Program-made: the position numbers and the translations under genes
Source: Bolinopsis microptera
Lineage: Eukaryota; Ctenophora; Tentaculata; Lobata; Bolinopsidae
Assembly (NCBI RefSeq): GCF_026151205.1
Contig: NC_087082.1
Span: 14,231,365 to 14,295,364, forward strand
DNA length: 64,000 nucleotides
Direction: 5' to 3'
Part shown: in pieces, positions 53,191-64,000 of the stretch
Numbering within the stretch: the first letter of the stretch is position 1
Layout of the letters: each line of letters opens with the position of its first letter
Notes under the pieces: model-generated
Database searches by the model: none
What the model was told of the DNA's origin: nothing
Seen by the model: the letters and a program-made list of their open reading frames with translations, nothing else

Positions 53191-56100
53191 GTTCGTACTT
53201 CTAATTAGCTGCTAAAACAGCTGTGTTCCCAGCAACTCTCCGGAGTTAGTGCAGGTTCGTACTTCTAATTAGCTGCTAAAACAGCTGTGTTCCCAGCAAC
53301 TCTCCGGAGTTAGTGCAGGTTCGTTTCTTATTAGCTGCTAAAACAGCTGTGTTCCCAGCAACTCTCCGGAGTTAGTGCAGGTTCGTACTTCTAATTAGCT
53401 GCTAAAACAGCTGTGTTCCCAGCAACTCTCCGGAGTTAGTGCAGGTTCGTACTTCTAATTAGCTGCTAAAACAGCTGTGTTCCCAGCAACTCTCCGGAGT
53501 TAGTGCAGGTTCGTTTCTAATTAGCTGCTAAAACAGTTGTGTTCCCAGCAACTCTCCGGAGTTAGTGCAGGTTCGTACTTCTAATTAGCTGCTAAAACAG
53601 TTGTGTTCCCAGCAGCTCTCCGGAGTTAGTGCAGGTTCGTACTTCTAATTAGCTGCTTAAACAGCTGTGTTCCCAGCAACTCTCCGGAGTTAGTGCAGGT
53701 TCGTACTTCTAATTAGCTGCTAAAACAGCTGTGTTCCCAGCAACTCTCCGGAGTTAGTGCAGGTTCGTTTCTAATTAGCTGCTAAAACAGTTGTGTTCCC
53801 AGCAACTCTCCGGAGTTAGTGCAGGTTCGTACTTCTAATTAGCTGCTAAAACAGCTGTGTTCCCAGCAACTCTCCGGAGTTAGTGCAGGTTCGTACTTCT
53901 AATTAGCTGCTAAAACAGCTGTGTTCCCAGCAACTCTCCGGAGTTAGTGCAGGTTCGTTTCTAATTAGCTGCTAAAACAGTTGTGTTCCCAGCAACTCTC
54001 CGGAGTTAGTGCAGGTTCGTACTTCTAATTAGCTGCTAAAACAGCTGTGTTCCCAGCAACTCTCCGGAGTTAGTGCAGGTTCGTACTTCTAATTAGCTGC
54101 TAAAACAGCTGTGTTCCCAGCAACTCTCCGGAGTTAGTGCAGGTTCGTACTTCTAATTAGCTGCTAAAACAGCTGTGTTCCCAGCAACTCTCCGGAGTTA
54201 GTGCAGGTTCGTACTTCTAATTAGCTGCTAAAACAGCTGTGTTCCCAGCAACTCTCCGGAGTTAGTGCAGGTTCGTACTTCTAATTAGCTGCTAAAACAG
54301 CTGTGTTCCCAGCAACTCTCCGGAGTTAGTGCAGGTTCGTACTTCTAATTAGCTGCTAAAACAGCTGTGTTCCCAGCAACTCTCCGGAGTTAGTGCAGGT
54401 TCGTACTTCTAATTAGCTGCTAAAACAGCTGTGTTCCCAGCAACTCTCCGGAGTTAGTGCAGGTTCGTACTTCTAATTAGCTGCTAAAACAGCTGTGTTC
54501 CCAGCAACTCTCCGGAGTTAGTGCAGGTTCGTCTTCTAATTAGCTGCTAAAACAGTTGTGTTCCCAGCAACTCTCCGGAGTTAGTGCAGGTTCGTACTTC
54601 TAATTAGCTGCTAAAACAGCTGTGTTCCCAGCAACTCTCCGGAGTTAGTGCAGGTTCGTACTTCTAATTAGCTGCTAAAACAGCTGTGTTCCCAGCAACT
54701 CTCCGGAGTTAGTGCAGGTTCGTACTTCTAATTAGCTGCTAAAACAGCTGTGTTCCCAGCAACTCTCCGGAGTTAGTGCAGGTTCGTACTTCTAATTAGC
54801 TGCTAAAACAGCTGTGTTCCCAGCAACTCTCCGGAGTTAGTGCAGGTTCGTACTTCTAATTAGCTGCTAAAACAGCTGTGTTCCCAGCAACTCTCCGGAG
54901 TTAGTGCAGGTTCGTACTTCTAATTAGCTGCTAAAACAGCTGTGTTCCCAGCAACTCTCCGGAGTTAGTGCAGGTTCGTACTTCTAATTAGCTGCTAAAA
55001 CAGCTGTGTTCCCAGCAACTCTCCGGAGTTAGTGCAGGTTCGTACTTCTAATTAGCTGCTAAAACAGCTGTGTTCCCAGCAACTCTCCGGAGTTAGTGCA
55101 GGTTCGTACTTCTAATTAGCTGCTAAAACAGCTGTGTTCCCAGCAACTCTCCGGAGTTAGTGCAGGTTCGTACTTCTAATTAGCTGCTAAAACAGCTGTG
55201 TTCCCAGCAACTCTCCGGAGTTAGTGCAGGTTCGTACTTCTAATTAGCTGCTAAAACAGCTGTGTTCCCAGCAACTCTCCGGAGTTAGTGCAGGTTCGTA
55301 CTTCTAATTAGCTGCTAAAACAGCTGTGTTCCCAGCAACTCTCCGGAGTTAGTGCAGGTTCGTACTTCTAATTAGCTGCTAAAACAGCTGTGTTCCCAGC
55401 AACTCTCCGGAGTTAGTGCAGGTTCGTACTTCTAATTAGCTGCTAAAACAGCTGTGTTCCCAGCAACTCTCCGGAGTTAGTGCAGGTTCGTACTTCTAAT
55501 TAGCTGCTAAAACAGCTGTGTTCCCAGCAACTCTCCGGAGTTAGTGCAGGTTCGTACTTCTAATTAGCTGCTAAAACAGCTGTGTTCCCAGCAACTCTCC
55601 GGAGTTAGTGCAGGTTCGTACTTCTAATTAGCTGCTAAAACAGCTGTGTTCCCAGCAACTCTCCGGAGTTAGTGCAGGTTCGTACTTCTAATTAGCTGCT
55701 AAAACAGCTGTGTTCCCAGCAACTCTCCGGAGTTAGTGCAGGTTCGTACTTCTAATTAGCTGCTAAAACAGCTGTGTTCCCAGCAACTCTCCGGAGTTAG
55801 TGCAGGTTCGTACTTCTAATTAGCTGCTAAAACAGCTGTGTTCCCAGCAACTCTCCGGAGTTAGTGCAGGTTCGTACTTCTAATTAGCTGCTAAAACAGC
55901 TGTGTTCCCAGCAACTCTCCGGAGTTAGTGCAGGTTCGTACTTCTAATTAGCTGCTAAAACAGCTGTGTTCCCAGCAACTCTCCGGAGTTAGTGCAGGTT
56001 CGTACTTCTAATTAGCTGCTAAAACAGCTGTGTTCCCAGCAACTCTCCGGAGTTAGTGCAGGTTCGTACTTCTAATTAGCTGCTAAAACAGCTGTGTTCC

Positions 56101-56970
56101 CAGCAACTCTCCGGAGTTAGTGCAGGTTCGTACTTCTAATTAGCTGCTAAAACAGCTGTGTTCCCAGCAACTCTCCGGAGTTAGTGCAGGTTCGTACTTC
56201 TAATTAGCTGCTAAAACAGCTGTGTTCCCAGCAACTCTCCGGAGTTAGTGCAGGTTCGTACTTCTAATTAGCTGCTAAAACAGCTGTGTTCCCAGCAACT
56301 CTCCGGAGTTAGTGCAGGTTCGTACTTCTAATTAGCTGCTAAAACAGCTGTGTTCCCAGCAACTCTCCGGAGTTAGTGCAGGTTCGTACTTCTAATTAGC
56401 TGCTAAAACAGCTGTGTTCCCAGCAACTCTCCGGAGTTAGTGCAGGTTCGTACTTCTAATTAGCTGCTAAAACAGCTGTGTTCCCAGCAACTCTCCGGAG
56501 TTAGTGCAGGTTCGTTTCTAATTAGCTGCTAAAACAGCTGTGTTCCCAGCAACTCTCCGGAGTTAGTGCAGGTTCGTACTTCTAATTAGCTGCTAAAACA
56601 GTTGTGTTCCCAGCAACTCTCCGGAGTTAGTGCAGGTTCGTTTCTAATTAGCTGCTTAAACAGCTGTGTTCCCAGCAACTCTCCGGAGTTAGTGCAGGTT
56701 CGTACTTCTAATTAGCTGCTAAAACAGCTGTGTTCCCAGCAACTCTCCGGAGTTAGTGCAGGTTCGTACTTCTAATTAGCTGCTAAAACAGCTGTGTTCC
56801 CAGCAACTCTCCGGAGTTAGTGCAGGTTCGTACTTCTAATTAGCTGCTAAAACAGCTGTGTTCCCAGCAACTCTCCGGAGTTAGTGCAGGTTCGTACTTC
56901 TAATTAGCTGCTAAAACAGTTGTGTTCCCAGCAACTCTCCGGAGTTAGTGCAGGTTCGTACTTCTAATTA
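53143..56970. repeat. 64-bp satellite array, about 60 units, derived from exon/donor sequence
   Basis: The unit is the last 48 nt of the exon at 53112-53190 plus the first 16 nt of its intron, repeated head to tail. Variants are a 62-bp form lacking AC in GTTCGTACTTC, CAGTTGTG for CAGCTGTG, and CTGCTTAAACAG. Variants cluster near both ends (53.1-54.6 kb and 56.5-56.97 kb) while about 54.6-56.5 kb is nearly homogeneous, as unequal exchange predicts. The unit length is not a multiple of three, so the array does not encode a repeat protein. Confidence 0.97.
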
Positions 56971-58055
56971 TATCTCTTTTAATAATGAGGTCTGAATCAG
57001 AAAATCTATTTATTTGCTAATTGGAAATTATTTGCGTGTGAACGACCAATTATTGGTCGTATGGTACTAATAAAAACAAAAGTTTGATACATCAAACTGG
57101 GCAATCTTGTGTGATTGGTCGGCTTGGAGATGGCTAGATAGTGAAGGATCTTGACCTGGGGGTCTGATCGTCATCTTCTTACAGCTTATCTCTTTAAGGT
57201 ATCTTTTGTTTCGCACTTGTGAGTGGGTCGATCATATTTGATTGTTAGGGACGAAATAAGTGGAGACTCTCACTTCGTCCCCAACAATCAAACATATTCT
57301 CTTTTACCTAGCTCTGTATTTTCAGTATGAATAAGTTGTATGTCTAATATGTTTTACTGTGCCAATTACTCAGTTTGGAGTATTATTTTCAACAAAGGGA
57401 TGTGAATTTCTAAGGTCATATAAAGTTTCTAGAATTATATCTACATATATTTTAAACTTAACGAAATCCCCTCGGCAAACGCGCGTTGCCATGCTTTATG
57501 ATACGTCATAACTAGCTCACATTGCATCGATAGCTCACATCTACGCTCACTTTGGTTGTGATTGATATTTTTCGATGCGGTAAAAAGTGTCGTTTAGGGA
57601 ATCGGAATACTTACAGCGTTGTCGTCATAGTAAAATAAAATTCATAATTTCTACTGTACAGAGCTAAACGATGAAGATAAATTATATTAAAACAAAGCTG
57701 ATTTTTAAAATTTCCTCGAACAAAGCTTTCGACTTACGGGTTTCTAGTACATAATATTTTATAATACATTACTACACACATTTAAATTGTTTTTATTTTC
57801 GAATCATCTAATCTCTAAAAATTATTAAAACTGAGATGAAAATTAACATTGTCATTAAAGTATAAGTTTTATAAACATAAATCTGAAATTCCATGCTCCG
57901 TGAACGATATACTGTAGCAAAAGCAGTTTTACCCATTATATCCAACGGCATTAAACCTGCCAACAGGCTAATAAAGTTAGTAGAGTCTAGAAAATTAGAA
58001 AATAATCCCCCAATCAATCTATAATATTGTTTCAACTGCTATTTCAAACGTCTCT
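56971..58055. other. Satellite-BCCT intergenic region
   Basis: No gene. A 19-bp inverted repeat (TTTGATTGTTAGGGACGAA and its inverse with one mismatch) lies at 57238-57293 around an 18-nt loop. A MITE-like repeat at 57434-57752 is shared with a BCCT intron. The remainder is the AT-rich 3' flank of the BCCT gene; no clear polyadenylation signal was identified. Confidence 0.5.
57434..57752. mobile_element. Short interspersed repeat, copy 1
   Basis: Aligns with 59808-60420 from TATTTTAAACTTRACGAAAT to CGGGTTTCTAGTA, with an internal gap. Shared blocks include GATGCGGTAAAAAGT and TTCCTCGAACAAAGCTTTCG. Non-coding. Ends are not well-formed inverted repeats, so the class is open. Confidence 0.6.
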
Positions 58056-60997
58056 TCAAAAATCTGTAACATCATAAACGTTTTCATTATCAGCTGCTCT
58101 GTTCTCTATAACTACAGTTTTGTTCTCGGGCGTTTTCTCTGGCTTGATTCGAGTATCAGGCATAAGGGTGGAGAGACCACCTCTTTTACTCACCGTCTCT
58201 AACTGAATCATCACGCACGGATACACAAACAACACCGCAAAGAAATCCTCTATGGGGTTACCGTTTATTCCGTAACGGTTCCTAATGGATACCCTGGTTG
58301 CTGTGATTATACTAACGAACCCCAGGTAAAATACCCAGCCCAGCGCGTAGATACCTTCTGCTTTCCAGTGAGCACTGTGGAGGTAGCCAATCTCTACTAT
58401 CATGAGGGCTATCCAGACCAGCCAGCACACTCCTGCTCCAATGGACGCCCACAGACCTTTTATCTTGTGTTTCTTCAGGCAGCTGTACAGGGTCATGGGC
58501 CTGAAGTTTATCTCTTATCAAACTCAAAACTTTTGGGTGTAAGGTGATAATAATCTGTGTATTTGAAAGTAAATTATGAATTCTGAAAAGCAAAGAAACT
58601 GATGTTAACTTACGCGACAACAATGTTTTTGAGGAATCCAAGCCAAAGTTTAGGTCGCATTGTAGAGAAAGGATCAATGAGGGAAATTGTAAAGTCAGGT
58701 CCATAGGGATTCAGATCTCCAACCTCCATAGCTAGTGCTCGCCAGGTTGCTATGGTAACAAAACAGAGGATTATAGTGTAGGGTAAACCTGCAGCTACAC
58801 TCGCCGTCTGGAAATGTTTTTTATAAAGGAGCACTGTAGTGATACTAAGGTTACTGAGATTATACGACACCGTTTTTGCATATGATATTAATAAAATAAA
58901 CAAAGCCTTTTAATTTGAAAATTCAATTAATAATTAAGGGGCCTATTCAGTGTTAATAGAGGGTAAAGAGAATGATTACCTGGAGAGCTTTAAGAGAATC
59001 AGTTCCTCCGGCCACAAGAAGCGCAGTAGCTGTAGCTCCTTCAACTAGAGCCCAGAATATTCTCTGTAAGATTGGCGGGTCCTGGTCCCCGTTCGCTCCC
59101 ATAATGTCTATCACTAAACTACCTGTGGTTTTAATTTATTATACCAGGGTCGTGATCTTTTTTGTATTGCTGAAATCGTTATTTTGGGCCTCGAAATTGA
59201 AAATACAATAATTCAAGCTGTCAAACTGTTTTTAGTTTTACATTATTTTGGTCCTTCTCCGTTATCGTGTTGACATTATCATGAAGTGTGTAATAATACC
59301 TGAGTCGGAGCTGGTAACGAAGTAGAGGATAATACCAACTATTGATATAACAGACAGGAAAGGTCCCATGTCTCCGTAGGTGGACACTGTTGCAAACCAC
59401 ATCTCCTCACTTGCCATGCAAGACAGTCTTGCGCGGCTTCTACAGTGATAAAGCACATGTTAGTGGGACCGGGACTGACAGTTCAGCCACTATGTTACTT
59501 AAACCATGTCTACCGATATATATTATATTACAAAGTTGTAATAAGTCTTACTTGTCATCTGGACCCAGATATTTGCCCAGCCACCTCTGGTTATTGTTAA
59601 CATAGTCCACCACGTTTCTCACTGTAGCACCCTTGTTTGTTTTCAAGTAAACTGATACCAGCCCCCAGCTACAACTGTCGCAGTTTGCCCCTATTTCATT
59701 ACACGCACTGAAGGTACTCGCTTCCAGCCCAAAGCTTGCCAACTGAGGTGATGATTAGATATTATTTTTCTAAATAGTAATGATCTGACTATAATAACTG
59801 GATTATCTATACAATATTTTAAACTTGACGAAATTTCCCCGGCAACGGGGACATAGAAGAAAAAACACCGAAAATCGACCTCAAAATGACCCTCTGGTGA
59901 AGCCAAACCCAGCTCGCAAATGGAGTTGAAACCTCGCCATTTTTAGCAGGGTTGTAGAAAAAGGATAGGAATAGGCTATAGCATTCTTAGAATTTTGATT
60001 TAGGCTTTAGATTTTTTATAATTAACGTCGGAAGTGAGGTTAAATAATCGTTAGAATAATGGCGTTATTTTAGCAAAGGTTTACTGCGCTGTTGCGTAGC
60101 AACGATAAAAATGCACGTGCGCGAGCAAGAACATCTTAACTACGCGCGTTGTTATGCTGTATGCTACATCATAACTTCAAAACTAGCTCACATTTACGCT
60201 CACGCTATGACTTATATTCATAACTTTGGTTGTGATTGGTATTTTTTGATGCGGTAAAAAGTATCGTTTTGGGAATCCGAATACTAACAACGCTGTCGCC
60301 ATTGTTAAATAAATTCCATTATGTCTACTGTATAACAGAGCTGTATGATGAAGAGAAATTAAAACATAACTGATTTTTAAAATTTCCTCGAACAAAGCTT
60401 TCGACTAGCGGGTTTCTAGTATAATATATAATATATTATATATATTTTATAATATATTATATAAACCTGAGCATTGACCAAAGAATTGGTGGTATTACCT
60501 GGACGTCATTGTATTCCAAGACGGTTGAGTTCCATTTGGGACAACACAATCCAGACTTAGCAGCTAGCCTCTCTGTCTTGATAGCAGCTCCTCCGAATAT
60601 AGTGAGCCACATGAAGGTGTAGATCATGGGTGCTGTCAGTGCCCCTGTAAGTTAACACTCATGTTAACACTCATGTTAACAATCATGTTAACAATCATGT
60701 TAACACTCATGTTATTATACATAGTTTAGCAAAGCAACTGCTTCACTCAGTTTCACTTGTAAATTGTGGCATTTTCAGGGTCTTTGAGCTTTCACATTTC
60801 AATCAACAATAATGTCATCCAATAATTCCACACACATAAGCATATCAAAGTGTCTTACCGTTGATAAACTGTCGGATGGTTCTGCCGCGAGATATTTTAG
60901 CGATAAACATGCCCACGAATGGGGACCACGAGATCCACCAGCCCCAGTAGAAAATAGTCCATCCGTCCATCCAGTTCTCAGGACCGTCTCCTTCTCC
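58056..60997 (-). CDS. BCCT-family (betaine/carnitine/choline) transporter, C-terminal two-thirds
   Basis: Exons on the minus strand, all phase-consistent: 60859-60997, 60499-60644, 59552-59742, 59300-59439, 58980-59122, 58614-58807 and 58056-58500, about 465 aa. The family signature is exact: [19 protein letters not shown] followed by [14 protein letters not shown] (TM8 substrate site). Next are [34 protein letters not shown], an [16 protein letters not shown] helix and [15 protein letters not shown], then an extended cytoplasmic tail with [19 protein letters not shown] carriers take up trimethylammonium osmolytes at the plasma membrane, usually with Na+. An in-frame exon insert, [15 protein letters not shown], is Cys-rich. 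The N-terminal 250-300 residues are not found. A further stretch at 60998-61121 (EYASDRLFVIFGSSISAVD) abuts in a different frame, so a frameshift or assembly error is likely there. Confidence 0.85.
59808..60420. mobile_element. Short interspersed repeat, copy 2, in a BCCT intron
   Basis: Longer relative of 57434-57752, lying in the intron between exons 59552-59742 and 60499-60644. It carries an additional 250-bp segment missing from copy 1 and is followed by an AT palindrome (60418-60470). Confidence 0.6.
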
Positions 60998-61121
60998 CTT
61001 ATTTTACCCCCAGAAAAATACACGATGCTGATGATATCAACAGCAGAGATCGACGAGCCAAAAATGACAAAGAGTCTATCTGAGGCATACTCAGGCGTGA
61101 TTTCGGTGTTTAATATCGTGA
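60998..61121 (-). pseudogene. Possible BCCT exon extension in shifted frame
   Basis: On the minus strand the frame reads TILNTEITPEYASDRLFVIF and on to [12 protein letters not shown] before meeting the confirmed exon one base out of frame. An acceptor-like TTAGTTTAAG ends at 61122. It is either part of the same exon with an indel, or a chance frame. Confidence 0.35.
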
Positions 61122-61129
61122 CTTAAACT

Positions 61130-61471
61130 AATTACAAGAACTGTTTAGATGTTCACGTGACATATTGGTATCAGAATACCCACACTCCACAGTCGCTACG
61201 TTGCCAGGTTTAGAAGTGTGATAAAAGGTGTTGATTAAAGTTGGGGAAGTACAGCAACGAAACACAAAACTTTTATCGCAGAACGCAATATGCGACTATC
61301 TTCGAGGTATTTACAATGCTACACGCCATCAAACAATTTCACTGCCATTTTCCTGATACGATATCTGTGATTCTTTCAGACTCTGTATTACTGTTCTAAA
61401 TAATGTAAGACGATAAGAACTAATTTCATTCCCTAATAGTGTTATTATATTTATGTATGTGTGTATATCTT

Positions 61472-61472
<1 letters not shown>
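61130..61472. other. Non-coding, probably BCCT intron or 5' flank
   Basis: No coding frame or splice-bounded segment was found. The missing BCCT N-terminal exons should lie on this side. Confidence 0.35.

Positions 61473-61503
<31 letters not shown>
61473..61503. repeat. 31-nt poly-C run
   Basis: Uninterrupted C at 61473-61503. Long homopolymers are prone to length errors in sequencing. Confidence 0.95.
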
Positions 61504-61506
<3 letters not shown>

Positions 61507-61689
61507 AATGATTGTAATTAAAACATTTTAAGGCGTTAATGCGGAGTACTGCCTCGGGGTAGTGCATCATCAATACTAAAACTTTCGTATTCACTTCATT
61601 TATACGATAAAATCATATTCTTTTGTTCAATAACATCATATTGACCATTGCATGAGTTCGAGTTCATACACGGCAGTATTAATACAAGT

Positions 61690-63130
61690 GATATAAAGAC
61701 TGACTAGACTGAAAGTACAGAATACTGACTGAACTACACGACTACTGATCTAAAACTACACGACTACTGACTGAACTCACACGAACTACTGACTGAACTA
61801 CCAGACTACTGACTGAACTACAGACTACTGACTGAAGGTACAGACTAACGACTTGAACTACAGACTACTGATGAAGTACAGACTACTGACTGAAGTACAG
61901 ACTACTGACTGAACTACAGATACTGACTGAACTCAGACTATGACTGAAAGTACGACTGCTGACTGAAGTACTGACTACTGCTGAAGTTACAGACTACTGA
62001 CTGAACTACAGGACTACTGACTGAAACTACAGATACTGGACTGAACTACAGGACTACTGACTGAACTACAGACTATGACTGAACTACATTGCTACTGACT
62101 AACTACAGACTGACTGGACTGAAGTTACAGACTACTGACTGAAAACTACAGACTACTGACTGAAGTACAGACTATGACTGAAGTACAGACTACTGACTGA
62201 AGTACGATACTGATGAAGTAAGACTACTGACTGAAGTACAGACTACTGACCTGAAAACTCCAGACTACTGCACCTGAAACTACAACGTACTGAATGAACT
62301 ACAGACTACTGATGAACTACAGACTCCTGGACAGAAACTACATGCTACTGGACTACAACTACAGGACTACTGACTGAAGTACGACTACTGACTGAACTAC
62401 AGGACTACTGGACTGAAGTACAGGACTACTGAATGAAAGTACAGACTACTGACCTGAAGTACAGACTACTGACTGAACTCAGACTACTGACTGAAGTACA
62501 GACTACTGACTGAAGTACAGACTACAGACGGAAGTTACAGACTACTGAATGAAGTACGACTCTACTGACTGAACTACAGACTACGGACTAAACTACGACT
62601 CACTGACTGAACTACAGCCTACTGACTGAACTACAGACTACTGACTGGCTGAAGTACAGGATACTGACTGACAGTACAGGACTACTGACTGAACACAGGA
62701 CTACTGACTGAACTACAGACTATGACTGACGTACAGACTACTGACTGGAGTACAGACTATGACTGAACTACAGACATCTGACTGAACTACAGGACTATGA
62801 CTGAAGTACAGACTACTGCTGAAAGTACAGACTACTGACTGAAGTACAGCTTACTGACTGAACTACTGACTACCGACTGAAACTACAGGACTACGTCTGA
62901 AGTAACAGACTCTGACTGAAGAATACAGACTACTGACCTGAATACAACTATGACCTGAACTACCGACTACCGACCTGACGTACAGACTACTGACCTGAAG
63001 AACAGTCTACTTGGACTAACTACAGACTACTGACTGAACTACAGCTATGACTGAACTACAGATATGACTGAACTACAGACTACTGATGAACTACATGCTA
63101 CTGGACTCTAAACTACAGACTACTGATCTG
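61690..63130. repeat. Degenerate ~19-bp tandem repeat (GACTACTGACTGAACTACA)
   Basis: About 75 units of a GACTACTGACTGAACTACA-type motif, alternating AACTACA and AAGTACA forms. Single-base insertions and deletions are scattered through almost every unit. This error style differs from the clean arrays elsewhere in the window and looks like poorly polished long-read sequence. It occupies the place where the BCCT 5' exons are expected. Confidence 0.9.
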
Positions 63131-63174
63131 AAGACGATCTATGACCGTCATTCAGTGAGACATACACCCCACGT

Positions 63175-63574
63175 CTAGTAACCCTGACCACTCCACATCT
63201 CCACCACATCACCCTTCTTTAGTGGTAGCAGGGTGTGTCTCCATGGTTTACTTGGCAGTTCAATGTACTCACCGCCACTGTCTGTGAGTTGTAACAATGT
63301 TACATTATCACTGTTACATTTGCAATGATTCTACACTGTTACATTTACACTGTTACATTTACAATGATTGACACTGTTACATTATGTTTACAAACTTCTA
63401 ACAATATTCTAGTGAGGTAGCTCAGTAGAGAAATGTGTCCTTATCACACAGGAAATCCTTTAATTTATCTACTAAAATGAACCTATAGCATCATCAAGAC
63501 CAGGGTACAACTCACTTGTTTTCAGGGTTAATGAGGAGGACTCTGGCGGCTAACTGGCGTTTAGCAGGGTACAC
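63175..63574 (-). CDS. Last two exons of an unidentified gene
   Basis: Exon 63516-63574 (VYPAKRQLAARVLLINPEN, phase 2 at its GTGAGT donor) joins exon 63175-63277 (GGEYIELPSKPWRHTLLPLK, then KGDVVEMWSGQGY and stop at 63175-63177). Both splice signals are present and the phases fit using the CAGACAG acceptor. The peptide looks like a genuine soluble C terminus, but I do not recognise the family. Upstream exons would lie beyond base 64000 or in unassigned sequence. Confidence 0.5.
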
Positions 63575-63599
63575 CTACAGTTACATTTACTGTTGTAAT

Positions 63600-64000
63600 G
63601 TCCTTCGGATGTATTAGGTGTACGGAGCCCTGTTAGGGAATATTCAGGGTCATATCGGGGATTATTTAGTTGTGAAGAAAGGAAACATCGCGATAAAATA
63701 ACACATAGTAAGTTTTTTAAGTAAACAAGGTAAATATATTTAATAGCCAGAAGAAGATATATCTCCATGGAACTAGTAGAAATAGAAATAAAGCTCCTCT
63801 AGCATAGGGGAACTGACCGGATTATCGGATGAATCCGGTTCAAGCCGGATATTCGCTTTAATCTCGGTTCCGGCTTCCGGTTTCGGTCGGTTTCCAAAAA
63901 ATTTGGCCGGATATTCAAACAGGACATTTCTTTTTTTAAGTGTTCCTAAAATGTCAAAACATTTCTGCAAAATTCTTACTACGGGGCATCCAGTCATTGC
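63600..64000. other. Unassigned right edge
   Basis: Contains a CGG-rich stretch (63815-63910) with repeated CCGGAT/CCGGTT motifs that creates a short minus-strand frame at 63773-63997. No family recognised. Confidence 0.4.

Noticed and set aside
53143-56970. CRISPR-like array
   Set aside because: Units are contiguous 64-bp repeats with no variable spacers, no cas genes, in an animal genome; it is a satellite.
60812-61126. Plus-strand 104-residue frame
   Set aside because: It is the antisense of BCCT exon sequence containing the [10 protein letters not shown] signature.

Overview
The window is nuclear DNA of an animal. Several genes are split by GT-AG introns whose reading phases I could check across each join, the intergenic DNA is AT-rich, and the TE mix (CR1/L2-like LINEs, Helitrons, TA-flanked MITEs, an LTR remnant) is metazoan. 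SUPT20H, PRMT7, TRAPPC9, WBP11 and a BCCT transporter can be recognised. Mammals lack BCCT carriers, while many aquatic invertebrates have them. An early-branching or marine invertebrate such as a cnidarian is my best guess, but the phylum is not proven by anything here.

Layout. 1-15.4 kb holds three genes head to tail on the minus strand: TRAPPC9 (12189-15431, one exon), PRMT7 (9884-11764, one exon) and SUPT20H (9718 to beyond base 1, at least eight exons). SUPT20H intron 5 carries a 6.4 kb LINE composite with a 22-bp target-site duplication that copied the exon-6 splice acceptor. Intron 4 consists of partial copies of exon 5 plus a 9-bp microsatellite. 15.4-43 kb has no gene I can support. 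It is a stack of mobile DNA: MITEs, two CR1-like LINE remnants, a LINE split by two nested TIR transposons, by two tandem Helitrons and by an LTR remnant, and four members of a structured non-coding repeat family called R1 here. 43.3-49.1 kb is one near-complete LINE (LINE F). Its ORF1 combines a PHD finger, a coiled coil, an AlkB-type 2-oxoglutarate/Fe(II) dioxygenase and an SGNH esterase, followed by an endonuclease-reverse transcriptase ORF2. This is the most unusual item in the window.

50.1-52.7 kb is WBP11 (eight coding exons, plus strand). Then comes a lone first exon (53112-53190) whose 3' half and splice donor have been amplified into about 60 copies of a 64-bp satellite (53143-56970). 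58.0-61.1 kb is the C-terminal two-thirds of a BCCT-family transporter (minus). 61.4-63.1 kb is a poly-C run and a very noisy 19-bp repeat, probably poorly assembled. 63175-63574 holds the last two exons of an unidentified minus-strand gene.

Themes. Host genes are housekeeping (SAGA coactivator, arginine methylation, TRAPPII trafficking, spliceosome-associated WBP11). Short tandem duplications have hit coding sequence or exon edges three separate times (PRMT7, SUPT20H exon 5, the 53.1 kb exon). Strong 3' splice sites lie directly upstream of several start codons, which would fit spliced-leader trans-splicing, though this is inference.
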